From: Amphibalanus amphitrite | Taxonomy: Eukaryota > Arthropoda > Thecostraca > Balanomorpha > Balanidae | Assembly (NCBI RefSeq): GCF_019059575.1 | Contig: NW_024881501.1 | Span: 1,798,001 to 1,862,000 of the forward strand | Direction: 5' to 3' | DNA length: 64,000 nucleotides | In this document: positions 35,375 to 46,506 of the stretch, one piece after another | How positions within the stretch are numbered: position 1 is the first letter of the stretch | Layout of the letters: every line of letters starts with the position of its first letter | Position numbers and translations under genes: made by a program | The notes under the pieces: model-generated | Databases searched by the model: none | Told to the model about the DNA's origin: nothing | The model's input: the letters and a program-made list of their open reading frames with translations, nothing else

Positions 35375-37948
35375 CAGTGGCGGTCGCAGGGGGGGCCATC
35401 AGGGCCATGCCCCCCCCCCAAAGGCAAATCAGGGGGGGCCATCATATCATTTGGCCCCCCCCAAACAACCGATGGGCCCCCATGGCCGTATGGGGCCCTG
35501 GCCCGTATTCGATTGTCACGAGGCTCGAGAAACCCACGCCAGCCATTAACAGCTCCCATACCAGTCTTTGAGGGTCCTACACTGACCTCTGAGGGCTCTT
35601 CAGTGGCGGTCAAGGGTCCTCATTGACCGCTGAGGACCCACATTGACCTCTGAGGGCCCTCCACTGGCCTTTAAGGGCCCCTAAACCGGCCTCAGGGGCC
35701 CAACCGGCGTCTGAGAGCCTCACACCGGCCTCTGGTGACCTCATTTCTGTCTCTCGAGTCCCAAGACTAACCTTTAAGTGTCTCTGAGGGCCCCGCACTG
35801 GATTCTGAAGACCCGATGTCGGCCTCTAAGAGCCCGCATCGGCCTCTGGGGGGCCATCTTGGCCTTTGGGGGACCTCCGCTGGTCTCTGGGGCCCAACGC
35901 CGGCCCATGCCGGCCTTTTAGGGCCACCCACACTGACCTCTAGGGGCCCCATGCTGGCCTGTAAGGACCCACATTAGCCTCTGAGGGCCCCCGCACTGGA
36001 TTCTGAAGACCCAATGCCGGCCGCTCAGGGCCTGCATCGGCGTCTGAGGGCCCATCTTGGCCTTTGAGGGCCCTCCGCTGGCCTCTGGGGTTCAACGCCG
36101 GCCCATGCCGGTCTTTTAGGGCCCCACACTGACCTCTGAGGGCCCATGCTGGCCTGTAAGAAGGACACTCATTAGCCTCTATGGGCCCGCACTGGATTCT
36201 GAAGACCCGATGCCGGCCTCTAAGGGTCCGCATCGGCCTCTGAGGGCCCATCTTGGCCTTTGAGGGCCCTCTGCTGGCTTCTGGGGTCCAACGCCGGCCA
36301 ATGCCAGTCTTTTAGGGTCCCATTCTGACCTTTGAGGGCCCCATGCTGGCCTGTAAAGGCCCACATTAGCCTCTGAGGCCCCCCGCACTGGAATCTGAAG
36401 ACCCGATGCCGGCCTCTAAGGGTCAGCATCGGCTTCTGAGGGCCCATCTTGGCCTTTGAGGGCCTTCTGTTGGCCTCTTGGGTCCAACGCCGGCCCATGC
36501 CGGTCTTTCAGAGCCCTACACTGACCTCTGAGGGCCCGTGCTGGCCTGTAAGGACCCACCTTATCCTCTGAGGGCCCCGCACGGGCTTCTGAAGACCTAA
36601 TGCCGGCCTCTAAGGGCCCGCATCGGCCTCTGAGGGCCCATCTTGGCCTTTGAGGGCCCTCTACTGGCCTATGCGGTCCAACGCCGGCCCATGTCGGTCT
36701 TTTATGGCCCCACGCTAACCTCTAAGGGCTCCATGCTGGCCTGTAAAGACCCACATTAGCCTCTGAGTGCCCAATGCGGTCTCTGATGGTCTCAAACTGC
36801 CCTTTGCAGGCCCTGTACTGGTCTTTGAGGGCTCTAAACTGGCCCCTAAGGGCCCAAACCAGCCTCTAAAGGTCCCACACCGGCCTCTGATGGTCCCATT
36901 TCTGTCTCTGGGACCCAAACTGACCATTATGTGCCTCTGACGACCCCGTACTGGCTTCTGAAGGATCGATGCCGGCCTCTGAGGACCCATAACGGTCTTT
37001 AAGTGCCTCATACCGACACCTGAGGCCCCACACTAGCCTCTGAGGGGCCCCAAACTGGCCTATGAGGTCTCTACACCGGCCACTGATGGCCCTATTATGT
37101 TCTCTGGGGGCTCAAGCCTTACCTTTGGGCATCACGCACTTGCCTCTGAAGGCCCACATCAGCCTCTGGAGCCCTACCTGGGGCCTTTGAGGCCCTTCGC
37201 TGACCCTTGGATCCAACGCCGGCCTCTGGGGGTCTGACACCGTACTCTAAGGGCCCCATTGCAGCCTCTAGGCGATAGGTATCGCCGAAGCGCTATCGAT
37301 GGGCCCATAAGTGTAGGAACCATGGGTGCAGTGGGCGCAGTTGCACCAACAATAATTCTGCAGTGGGTGCAGACAATGTATTCTGCATCCACAATAATCT
37401 GGAACAAAGCCCCCTTTTCTCAGCAACACTACTTTCCATGCAGCACAACAAATTTAGGATATTTTTTGCCCACTATCCATCTTTCGAAGCATTTGCTACT
37501 GTAAAGAACTTAAAAACTTACATTTGCGCTCAAGTAAAAAAAAGATGAAACGGAACACGTGTGATTGAACAATGAACAGATACCGATGACCCACTGTCAA
37601 AAGTTTTAGCACGATGATCTCAGAAAATGGCAAAGTTAGCCGCCTCTACTTTTGCGGTAGTCCATTCACATTTGCGTGAGTTATTGACATTATCAATGCT
37701 TTAAAATGCTCTTATCGGTACCTTTTCGACGTGGAACATCCTCAAAGCTCGCAATGAGCCTCCGCTCGGGTGCCGCTCCCTACCCCCCCCCCCCCCGCTT
37801 CACCGGCCATGGCCTGGATTTCTGCACTCGTGCACTACGCCCGTGGGCCCCTTTAAGCTAGCACCGGGCCCCCCGGGTCAGTGCAGGGGCCCCTTTGCCA
37901 AGTTGGCCCTCCCCCCCCCCCCAAACTCCAAGTCTGCGACCGCCCCTG
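35375..37948. mobile_element. 2.6-kb non-autonomous hAT element, nested, carrying a minisatellite
   Basis: The ends are CAGTGGCGGTCGCAGG and, inverted, CAGGGGCGGTCGCAG. The exact 8-bp target duplication AGTGATTT lies at 35367-35374 and 37949-37956. It encloses a large minisatellite and poly-C blocks (37785-37798, 37910-37922). No transposase. Confidence 0.87.
35560..37270. repeat. GGCCTCTGAGGGCCC minisatellite
   Basis: About 1.7 kb of imperfect copies of a short unit (GGCCTCTGAGGGCCC) are arranged in higher-order blocks of about 220 bp. One landmark, GCACTGGATTCTGAAGACCC, recurs near 35787, 35990 and 36190. Minus-strand frames of 60-100 codons here are artefacts. Confidence 0.88.
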
Positions 37949-38736
37949 AGTGATTTTTATGTTTTGTTGTCAGATTATGCATCACGGCGTTCTTTTATGG
38001 TCCACATCAGGTTAACGACTTTTATGTATTTTGAACAACTATTGTCTAACGCTTATCATGCCGGGTTGGTTCGTGTTAAATTATGCCTTGCTGGAGTGCA
38101 AAGTGTTGTTCTCTGACCGAACTACGTGATGGGGTAAAACGCCCCAGTAGGTCGTGGGGCAAATAGCCCCATGGGGCGTTTTACCTCATGTGTTGTTCGG
38201 GCTACCCACTTTCTAATGTTCGGTAGCTGGCGAACAGTAAGTTTCTATGCCTTTATGTGTATTTTTCTCAGCAACTGGATGGCAAAGGAAGTATTCTGTA
38301 AACATTTGCATTGCAATAATTTATTATTTGGTCTTATGAGGCAGGTGAAAAACCTGCTCATACAATAGTGTCATAGCTGAACACCTGACAGGATGGAATG
38401 TGCTAACTTCAGAGCCGTGCCTCCAGAGGTCTAACGGACCTCTCACATAAGATTAAGCCAACTACCATGTTAAATCTGTAATCTAAAGTATGGGGCTACT
38501 TGCCCCAGGCCGTGGGGCGTTTTGCCCTGGGGTTGGGGCAAAATGCCCCATTTGCAGTTGCTTCACAAATCACTTCCTAGCTTGGAGTCCGATCATAAGT
38601 GAATGAATTTGAGGGATGCAATTTAAAGTAAAATGTCCAAAGAACGCATTGAGCACAAATTTGGCCTTCCAGGTGATGTGGGACAAAATTTATGTAGAAA
38701 AAAATTATCTGGGGCGTTTTGCCCCAGGCTAGCCTA

Positions 38737-39874
38737 CCTACCCATGCATAAATAATGTGCAGTGTGATTAACAGAAGAACGCTTTCCAAACACAAAAAGA
38801 AGCGTGGAATGAGTATCAGGTACCTAATCAGTAGGCTTAACAATGCATTTGCAACATGCCTCCCTAGATAAGAATGTGTGATATGATTACGTCAACTGTA
38901 GTTGTTGGAATGCATCGTCCTCGCGCCATACCGCTCGGAGTCTTCCCACGCCCGCCGGCACAGCGACGGACCGATAACGTGCGCGTTAGCCCTGTCCCTG
39001 AACCTCTCTGTCGTTCGCTACGTCGACCTGCGCGGCCTCCATTTTCCGGCGCCTCCGGGCCGGCCGGGGATCAGGGGAAGGGGGGGGGGCCGGGGCAGCG
39101 CGCGCATATCGATCATATGACCGAACCAATATGGCCGCCGGCGCCGGCCCGGGTCGCTGGTCGGGGCGGGCGGCGGATAGAGGGCACGACTGATCGGCCC
39201 GGACCCAACAGTGCACCGGAGAGGGCGAGAGAGCGAGAGAGAGAGAGAGAGGGGGGCACACATAGCACCTAGGAACACACGAAATATTTGGCAACATCCA
39301 TGCCACGCAGATCCATTCACCATGGAGAGCTTATTGCAGGCTGCCTATTGAACAAAAGCATGAACAAAATTATGCATAACAACACGCATTTATTGTGTGT
39401 TTATTTTTAAATTTCTAACACTGAAGGTACCTAATCGACACTTTTGACACAGCCTAGGTTTGTTGAGGAATATTTCGTTTAGCTCCAGTGGAAAACGGTC
39501 GCAGAATACGACTGCATTTTTCTGTCGCGCTCGCGAAAGGTCAATATTTTTTCCAACAAACTGGTATTCATCTAGTAGGTAAGCCTATGTAGGTATTCAC
39601 TATTCAGCCCAGCACGACACAAACTGGTTCCCCTTGCCCGGCATTGGTGCGCACTGCGCAGTTGCAGAAAAAGAAGGGCATACACGCATCCGCAAAAATT
39701 CATCGTCCTACAGTCCACCAACCTTCTAATAAGACCTATACATTTTCAATAGTTATATCAATCAGTAGCAGACACGTGCAATGTGTATACAATGTGTACA
39801 ATGTAATACAATGTACAATGTGTAGGTCCGAGTAATGGATCCATGATCTCAGTGGATCTCAAAGCAAACGACAA
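38737..39874. other. Mixed DNA with one CpG-rich block
   Basis: 39000-39240 is CpG-rich with CCATTTTCCGGCGCC-type sequence and GA repeats near 39235. The rest is AT-rich. No gene is supported. The right edge contains repeated GGATCTC-like motifs also seen after the retrotransposon. Confidence 0.3.
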
Positions 39875-39879
39875 GTTAG
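39875..39879. repeat. Left target-site duplication (GTTAG)
   Basis: GTTAG directly precedes the left LTR and is repeated directly after the right LTR at 45201-45205. A 5-bp duplication is typical of Ty3-type integration. Confidence 0.95.
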
Positions 39880-40159
39880 TGTTGTGATGCGTGCTACTGA
39901 GCCGGCACGAACTCTGCCGGCGCAGTCAGCTGACAGCTGTTGCCAGCCGCCGCGGCGCCGGCCGGCGCCTGATGGTAGGCTGTGCCGCCCGGCAGCTTCC
40001 GGCGTCCTTGAGTAAAGAGTATTGTTGTGCAGTCGTCAGCCGGACTCAATACAGTTCACATCGGGAGTGCGCGTGTGCGTCTGGGGCGGCGGAATCGCGA
40101 CGATAATTAATTTGCTATCGAACCATTATTAACGTAGACTTAAATGTAAAACCATAACA
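39880..40159 (+). repeat. 5' LTR
   Basis: 280 bp, starting TGTTGTG and ending CATAACA. I see no difference from the 3' copy. A 71-codon open frame inside it is repeated in the other LTR and is not considered a gene. Confidence 0.96.
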
Positions 40160-40177
40160 TGGCGCGATCGGTATAAT
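40160..40177 (+). promoter_or_regulatory. Putative primer-binding site
   Basis: TGGCGCGATCGG begins directly at the LTR edge. TGG is what pairs with the CCA end of a tRNA. The donor tRNA could not be identified by eye. Confidence 0.6.
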
Positions 40178-40235
40178 TTACTTTTTATCGTTAAATATAG
40201 CATTTTTTCGTCGGTTTTCGCGCGCGTTTCTCGCA

Positions 40236-43200
40236 ATGACGGAGGAAGGCAAGCCGGTGGACCTGGGAGCCCTCACCCAACTCCTCGCCCAGCAACTGAA
40301 GCTGGCTCAAGAAGCTCAGCGACAAAGCCAGCAGCGGGAGGAGCGTATGGTGGCCGTAATGGAACGGATGTGGGCCGGGCCGGCGGCAGGGGCCGGCGCT
40401 GCAGCCGCGGCGGCTACTGCAGCGGCCACCCCAGCCGATACGAACGCAGCCGTCAATCTACCGCCCAGACTGCCGGCATCAGCGACTCCCGCTCCACAGC
40501 TGTCGTCATCAGCGTCACTGAAGGAGTTTGAATCCTGGCGACAGAAATTTCACGGCTACAGTCTGCTGACTGGCGTCAACAGGCTAGCCCAGCCCGAGCA
40601 GAAGGCAGCCCTACTCGCTCTGCTTGATGATGATTGGACCAGGGTGGTCAGGTACGGCCTGCCGATCCCCGAAGACGCTGACATGAGCACCATCATCACG
40701 GCGATGCAGACGCATCTGCGCCGCCAGCGTAACGTCATCATTGATCGCCGAGATTTTTACATGCGAGTACAGGAAGCGGGCGAAACAGTGGACGATTTTC
40801 TCTGTGGACTGAAAGAGATTGCATCGTTCTGTGATTTCTGTCACCACTGCCAGGACAACAGGTTCAGAGATCGAGTCGTCGTCGGCACGCGAGACGAAGA
40901 AGCACGCCGCAGAATGTTGGAAGAGCCGGATCTCACGCTTCAGAAGGCAGTGGATATCGCCAGAGCGTCAGAGAATGCCGCCTCCAACAGCTCAGCCATC
41001 CGTGAACCAGCTGGCTCGACCCTAGCGAGGGTCTCTCAGTACCAGCGCAGCCGCGGTCGCCCGAGAGACCGGTCGGCTGAGAAGACGTGCCCCCGCTGCG
41101 GTGGTGAAGTTCACCGTAGCGCCGGCGACTGCAGGGCCGTCAAGAGGACCTGCCGAGCTTGTGGCAAGGTAGGCCACTTCGCGTCTGTCTGCCGCGGTCG
41201 CAGCGCCAGTCGCTCGCGCGCTCCGGCGGCGAGCACAGACCGGACCCAGCGGAGGTCCGATGGAGGCAGACGTGTGTCGCTCGTCACAATGAAGACGCGA
41301 GCGGCATCTGCACCTGCCAGACAGACAGTGGACCAGCAGCACCGAGACTGCATGATCCAAGGCCTGCACACGACGCGTGCTCCGCAGATCCAGATTCTGC
41401 TGCATCGGAGTGACGGTCGCAGGCAACAAACGACATGGACGCCAGATACAGGCGCTGAGGTGTCTGTAATCTCTCTGGAGGCAGCGAAGCAGATGGGCAT
41501 CAACGTCAAGAAGCTGACGCCGCCCTCTGGAAGCCTGTTCGCAGCGGACGGACGAGAACTGCCGTGCCTGGGAGCGTGCCAAGTCGCACTGCAGCTGGGA
41601 AGCATCAAGAGGACGATAGCCGTCTCTGTGGTGAAGAAGCTGCACAGCTCGCTGCTGTCGTGGCACGACGCTGTTCGACTGGGAATACTGCACAAGGAGT
41701 TCCCACAGCAGATCCGTTCTGCCATCTCAGACGAGGAGGAGACCTCCAGACCAGCTCCAGCAGTCTGCTCCCTGAAGACCATGCCAGGGAAGAGCAAGAT
41801 ACCCCGCAGAGTGGTCAAACGAGGCTCTGCTCCTGCGCTTGAAAACGCCGGGAAGGCGCAGAAGATGCACCCGCTGAAGCCGACGTGGGATGCAAGCAAA
41901 GGCGTGCCATCGGCTGAAGAACGACAGAAGCACTTCTCAGCGATGAAGGAAGCCTTCCCACGAGTGTTTGACGTCACCTCGAAGCTGCGCAAGATGTCCG
42001 GAGGCTCAATGGCCATCGAGTTGACTGAAGACGCCACACCAGTTGCCGTCTCCACAGCTCGCAGTGTACCGTTCTGCTGGCGTGACGACATTCGGCGCCA
42101 GCTGGATGAGCTGCTGAAGAGTGACGTGATCGAGCCGGTGGAGCATCCGACCGAGTGGTGCCACCCCATCGTGCCGGTGGCGAAGCGGTCGCCGGACGGC
42201 ACGGTCTCTGGCTGCCGTCTGACGGTCGACCTCACCAAGCTGAACCGATTCGTCAAGAGGCCAGCGTACCCAGTCAGGTCGCCGCACGACGCTGTGGCCT
42301 CGATCGGCAGCGGTGCGAACTTCTACACGAAGCTGGATAGCAAGTCTGGCTACCACAAGATCCCCATCCGCGAGGAGGACCAGGACAAAACGTGCTTCAT
42401 CACGCCATGGGGCCGTTTCCGCTACAAACGTGCCGTCATGGGTCTGATCTCGTCAGGAGACGAGTACAACCGAAGAGGCGACGCTGCCCTCGGTGACATC
42501 CCTCAGACCTGCAAAGTCGTAGACGACATCCTTGCGTACGACTCGAGCTACTCAGCTCACCTGGAGCACGTGTGGAACATCCTGCAGAGATGTGATGACC
42601 ACGGGATGACTCTGAACCCAGACAAGTGCTCCTTCGCCGGGAATGAGGTGGAGTTCTGTGGATTCAAGATTGACCAGACAGGCTACACCGCAGACAACAA
42701 GAAGGTGCGAGCCATCGCGGAGTTTTCGCAGCCGGCGTGCCTCACGGACCTCAGATCGTTTCTCGGTCTCGTGAACCAGCTGGGTGACTTCTCACCAGAC
42801 GTCTCGGCCGCCGCCGAGCCTCTGAGACACCTCCTGCGACCGAAGAACGAGTGGGTGTGGACGCCGCTGCACTCCAAAGCTTTCAGTGATGTGAAGAAGG
42901 CGCTGGTCTCGCCACCAGTCCTCGACTTCTTTGACCCGCGGCGCCGGACAGTCCTGGAGACCGACGCCGCTCGCCTACGAGGGCTGGGTTTCTGTCTGCG
43001 GCAACAGGATGCAGATGGACGATGGAAACTGATCCAGTGTGGGTCTCGTTTCCTGACCGATGTGGAGTCCCGCTACGCCGTCTGCGAGATTGAGATGTTG
43101 GCAGTTGCATGGGCTTGTCGGAAGTGCAGCATGTACCTCTCGGGCATGCAGCAGTTCGAGGTGGTCACAGACCACCGATCGCTCGTTCCAGTGCTGAACT

Positions 43201-44825
43201 CCAAGAGCCTCATCGACATCGACAACCCGCGACTGCAACGGCTACGGCAACGTCTCACGCCGTTCAACTTCGTCGCTGTCTGGCGGCAAGGGAAACTGCA
43301 CGCGATCCCGGATGCGCTCTCCCGGGCACCGGTGGATACTCCGACTCCAGACGACGAAGAGGCGGAGAAGGAGGAAGCCCACCAGATCGCAAGCTTGATC
43401 GCCAGAATCGCCACGGCTGATCCGACCGAGGACGACTCACTGTTCCCGGACGCTACTCTGCAGAGGGTCCGGGCGGCGTCTGAGCGTGATGCAGAGCTCC
43501 GCGCCCTCCGAGACGTGGTCTTGGCTGGCTTTCCAGACCACAAGTCGCAGCTGGAGCCGACGCTGCGGCCCTACTGGACAGCTAGAGACCGTCTCGCCGT
43601 GGACGGCAGCCTGTTGGTATGCGGGCAGCGACTCCTGATTCCTCAGAGTCTGCGTCGGGAGACGCTCGAGCGGCTTCACGCCAGCCATCAAGGTGTGGAG
43701 CGCACCAAGCGTCGGGCTAGACAAGTTGTCTACTGGCCCGGGCTTGACCAGGACATCGCTAACCTCGTCGCAGCGTGCAAGTCCTGCCAGATGTATCTTC
43801 CGAGCCAGCAAAAGGAGCCGCTAGTCTCCGAGGCGGTGCCAACTCGAGTCTTCGAGGCCGTCTCAGCGGACTATTTTTCGTGGGCTGGTCGCACGTATCT
43901 TGTATACGTAGATCGCCTCTCTGGATGGCCGTTCGTCTTCCACTGCTCTGGAGAGACGTCGGCGAAGGACCTGGTGTCCAGCCTGAGGGTCGCCTTCGCG
44001 GCCACTGGGGCACCCAAGACTCTGCGAACGGACGGAGGGCCGCAGTTCGCAGCCCGTCACACCCGTGACTTCCTGCGACGGTGGGGAGTGACCCACGAGA
44101 TCTCCACTCCGCATTTTCCTCAGTCAAACGGACATGCGGAATCTGCAGTGAAGGCAGTGAAGAGGCTCGTGCAGAAGGTCAGCGACCGAGGCAACCTGGA
44201 CAATGACGCGTTCGCGCACGGCCTCTTGGAGCTGCGGAACGCGCCTCGGGCCGATGGTCGCTCGCCGGCCCAGATTCTGTACGGTCACCCGCTGCGCTCT
44301 ACCGTGCCAGCCCACCACCGAGCGTTTGCCGAGGTGTGGCAGCGCGCGGCGGAGGAGTGTGATGAGAGAGCAGCCGCTCTGAAGTCCCAGACCGCAGAGC
44401 GCTACGACGCGAGCGCCCGCTCGCTGAGACCTCTGCGCATCGGTCAACAGGTTCTCCTGCAAGATCCGAAGACTGGTTTGTGGGACCGGACAGGCGTCGT
44501 CGTTGGCATCGGCAGCCGCCGAGACTACCTCGCTCGCCTGCCAAGCGGCCGCACCTACTGGCGGAATCGACGATACCTCCGCCCGCTGCGGCCGATGGTG
44601 ACCACGTCACCCGATGGCAGCCGAGACGCCATCACCGAAGACGGCGACAGCGCCCGAACCAGGAACGCCGACAGCGGGACCCCAGTCGCTGACAAAGTCC
44701 CCCGCAGCCGCCCTGGCGGAGCGACCCCCGCGCCTGACGCCTCTGTGAGGCGCAGCAAACGACTTCGTCGACAGCCTAAGAGGCTGACTGTGACTTGGTC
44801 GGACCCAGTGTACGAGTTCGTGTAG
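40236..44825 (+). CDS. Gag-Pol polyprotein of a Ty3-type retrotransposon
   Basis: A single 1,529-residue frame encodes all functions needed to copy and insert the element. Residues about 8-45 form a Gln/Glu-rich, probably coiled-coil segment. The Gag region ends with two zinc knuckles: C285-C299 has CX2CX4HX5C spacing and C306-C319 has the canonical CX2CX4HX4C. The protease motif DTGAEVSVIS starts at D404. Reverse transcriptase has D665 in LTVDLTKLN and the catalytic pair D763-D764 in VVDDI. RNase H has D910, E953 and D979. Integrase has an H-H-C-C zinc domain near 1150-1190 and D1212, D1266 and E1302, an exact D,D35E spacing. The tail is basic, with no chromodomain seen. Gag and Pol are fused without a frameshift. 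The first ATG with a full-length frame was chosen, 77 bp after the LTR. Every catalytic residue is present, so the element may be active. Confidence 0.96.
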   Translation: MTEEGKPVDLGALTQLLAQQLKLAQEAQRQSQQREERMVAVMERMWAGPAAGAGAAAAAATAAATPADTNAAVNLPPRLPASATPAPQLSSSASLKEFESWRQKFHGYSLLTGVNRLAQPEQKAALLALLDDDWTRVVRYGLPIPEDADMSTIITAMQTHLRRQRNVIIDRRDFYMRVQEAGETVDDFLCGLKEIASFCDFCHHCQDNRFRDRVVVGTRDEEARRRMLEEPDLTLQKAVDIARASENAASNSSAIREPAGSTLARVSQYQRSRGRPRDRSAEKTCPRCGGEVHRSAGDCRAVKRTCRACGKVGHFASVCRGRSASRSRAPAASTDRTQRRSDGGRRVSLVTMKTRAASAPARQTVDQQHRDCMIQGLHTTRAPQIQILLHRSDGRRQQTTWTPDTGAEVSVISLEAAKQMGINVKKLTPPSGSLFAADGRELPCLGACQVALQLGSIKRTIAVSVVKKLHSSLLSWHDAVRLGILHKEFPQQIRSAISDEEETSRPAPAVCSLKTMPGKSKIPRRVVKRGSAPALENAGKAQKMHPLKPTWDASKGVPSAEERQKHFSAMKEAFPRVFDVTSKLRKMSGGSMAIELTEDATPVAVSTARSVPFCWRDDIRRQLDELLKSDVIEPVEHPTEWCHPIVPVAKRSPDGTVSGCRLTVDLTKLNRFVKRPAYPVRSPHDAVASIGSGANFYTKLDSKSGYHKIPIREEDQDKTCFITPWGRFRYKRAVMGLISSGDEYNRRGDAALGDIPQTCKVVDDILAYDSSYSAHLEHVWNILQRCDDHGMTLNPDKCSFAGNEVEFCGFKIDQTGYTADNKKVRAIAEFSQPACLTDLRSFLGLVNQLGDFSPDVSAAAEPLRHLLRPKNEWVWTPLHSKAFSDVKKALVSPPVLDFFDPRRRTVLETDAARLRGLGFCLRQQDADGRWKLIQCGSRFLTDVESRYAVCEIEMLAVAWACRKCSMYLSGMQQFEVVTDHRSLVPVLNSKSLIDIDNPRLQRLRQRLTPFNFVAVWRQGKLHAIPDALSRAPVDTPTPDDEEAEKEEAHQIASLIARIATADPTEDDSLFPDATLQRVRAASERDAELRALRDVVLAGFPDHKSQLEPTLRPYWTARDRLAVDGSLLVCGQRLLIPQSLRRETLERLHASHQGVERTKRRARQVVYWPGLDQDIANLVAACKSCQMYLPSQQKEPLVSEAVPTRVFEAVSADYFSWAGRTYLVYVDRLSGWPFVFHCSGETSAKDLVSSLRVAFAATGAPKTLRTDGGPQFAARHTRDFLRRWGVTHEISTPHFPQSNGHAESAVKAVKRLVQKVSDRGNLDNDAFAHGLLELRNAPRADGRSPAQILYGHPLRSTVPAHHRAFAEVWQRAAEECDERAAALKSQTAERYDASARSLRPLRIGQQVLLQDPKTGLWDRTGVVVGIGSRRDYLARLPSGRTYWRNRRYLRPLRPMVTTSPDGSRDAITEDGDSARTRNADSGTPVADKVPRSRPGGATPAPDASVRRSKRLRRQPKRLTVTWSDPVYEFV

Positions 44826-44908
44826 CCATCGTGCGCTGACACGCGTTGGTGCGTTTGTGTTTGTCGGAGGCACCGTTTTTGTTCTTGAGACGTGTTGTCT
44901 CCCCCACG

Positions 44909-44920
44909 TCTGGGGGGAGG
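44909..44920 (+). promoter_or_regulatory. Polypurine tract
   Basis: TCTGGGGGGAGG directly abuts the right LTR. Such tracts prime plus-strand DNA synthesis. Confidence 0.8.
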
Positions 44921-45200
44921 TGTTGTGATGCGTGCTACTGAGCCGGCACGAACTCTGCCGGCGCAGTCAGCTGACAGCTGTTGCCAGCCGCCGCGGCGCC
45001 GGCCGGCGCCTGATGGTAGGCTGTGCCGCCCGGCAGCTTCCGGCGTCCTTGAGTAAAGAGTATTGTTGTGCAGTCGTCAGCCGGACTCAATACAGTTCAC
45101 ATCGGGAGTGCGCGTGTGCGTCTGGGGCGGCGGAATCGCGACGATAATTAATTTGCTATCGAACCATTATTAACGTAGACTTAAATGTAAAACCATAACA
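44921..45200 (+). repeat. 3' LTR
   Basis: 280 bp, same ends and, by eye, the same sequence as the 5' LTR. Followed by the GTTAG duplication at 45201-45205. Confidence 0.96.
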
Positions 45201-45205
45201 GTTAG

Positions 45206-46232
45206 TAGGTAGGTATCTATAATCCCAATGTACCTACACATTCCACGCTAAAAAATATCCAAGTCCCAGGATCTGTGATAGGACAGTTGACGACAAACCA
45301 AGAACAGGGATCTATGATCCGAGTGGATCCCACCATACGTAACAGGTAAAACCGAGCTTCCAGACGGTTACCTACATGTCAATAACAGCCACAACACTAA
45401 GGACTGTGATGCTATATCACATAAGATCCCTAAAACAGATACGTATGTTGCGAATTGCAACAAGTATTTCTTGAGGGTTTCCATATGTGCTGACTATTAA
45501 GTAAAAATCCATGATCTCACCGGATTCCTATACAAAACAAAGGTTCGGATTTATGAAATCAATATAACTCACAATAAAGGTGAGAGCTGGATTTACGATC
45601 TCATCGGATCCGAGAACAAGATCCGGGGGTCCAGAGTCAGACCCTAGACCCATTGGCATTTTCTGGGATCTGGGATCCATGCACAGTGCACATGTCTGAC
45701 CGGTAGCATTATTTTACCGTAGACTTAACGTCTTACATGACACGTATGTACGCACATAGGTACAGTCCACAGCAGAAGTAATGAGTGGTTTCAGTCATGG
45801 GTATGTTCTACTTCTGAAGCTTAGGAACGATTAGCCAGACTACAATGAAGCTTTGAATGTGGCTTATATGTATCGTCACCCTTGCAGCTGCAACTTTAGC
45901 TATTGACATCTACTTTTCGATCACTCCGCATTAAACAAGCGCCAGTCAAAGCCAACCGTTGAGATTGGTAAAACCCTACATTACTTTAGCGGTGGGCTGT
46001 ACCTACCTATGTGAAGTTCCCAATACGACCAAGCGATCAATTTTGTGTCGACAGCGTTTTATTTCCATCCCCTGCCAAAATATGTCATAAAGGCAGCAGC
46101 ACCATACTGACGGCCGCCGGGCCGGTAGTAGCGGCGTATAATGTATAGATAGGTACTCGGCGCTTCCCACCGGCGGCCGTCCCACCCAGAGTCATAGACA
46201 CGTCCACCGTCCATCACCGGGCCGAGTCGGCC
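45206..46232. other. AT-rich intergenic DNA
   Basis: GGATCC/GATCTC-like motifs recur through 45290-45700. No gene, element end or satellite recognised. Confidence 0.35.
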
Positions 46233-46506
46233 GCGCCGACACACCGCAACAGCACAGCGCGGCCGACACACCGCAACAGCACAGCGCGGCCGACACACCG
46301 CAACAGCACAGCGCGGCCGACACACCGCAACAGCACAGCGCGGCCGACACACCGCAACAGCACAGCGCGGCCGACACACCGCAACAGCACAGCGCGGCCG
46401 ACACACCGCAACAGCACAGCGCGGCCGACACACCGCAACAGCACAGCGCGGCCGACACACCGCAACAGCACAGCGCGGCCGACACACCGCAGCAGCACAG
46501 CGCGGC
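46233..46506. repeat. 27-bp minisatellite
   Basis: Ten near-perfect copies of a 27-bp unit, GCGGCCGACACACCGCAACA plus GCACAGC. The array keeps three minus-strand frames open, which is an artefact. The units are contiguous with no unique spacers, so this is not a CRISPR array. Confidence 0.95.

Larger units (their letters stand above)
35179..38734. mobile_element. TA-flanked inverted-repeat element with GGGGCAA palindromes
   Basis: The ends GGGTAGACCGGGGCAAG and, inverted, GGCTAGCCTGGGGCAAA match at most positions and are flanked by TA. Further GGGGCAAA/TTTGCCCC palindromes recur at 38130-38185 and 38490-38555. A complete hAT element is inserted at 35375-37948. No transposase was seen. The family is uncertain. 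Confidence 0.55.
39880..45200 (+). mobile_element. Complete Ty3-type LTR retrotransposon, 5,321 bp
   Basis: Two identical 280-bp LTRs (TGTTGTGATG...CCATAACA) bound one intact Gag-Pol frame. A primer-binding-type TGG follows the left LTR and a polypurine tract precedes the right LTR. A 5-bp GTTAG target duplication surrounds the whole. Protease, reverse transcriptase, RNase H and integrase occur in that order, which defines the Ty3/gypsy group. There is no envelope frame. LTR identity and the uninterrupted frame point to a very recent insertion. Confidence 0.96.

Noticed and set aside
40556-44873. Many antisense frames inside the retrotransposon, up to 381 codons
   Set aside because: They are shadows of the GC-rich Gag-Pol frame on the other strand.
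39891-45147. A 71-codon frame present twice
   Set aside because: It lies in the two identical LTRs and shows no coding signature. The duplication is explained by the LTRs.
46233-46506. Possible CRISPR-like array (27-bp repeats)
   Set aside because: The units are contiguous with no unique spacers, and the window is eukaryotic.
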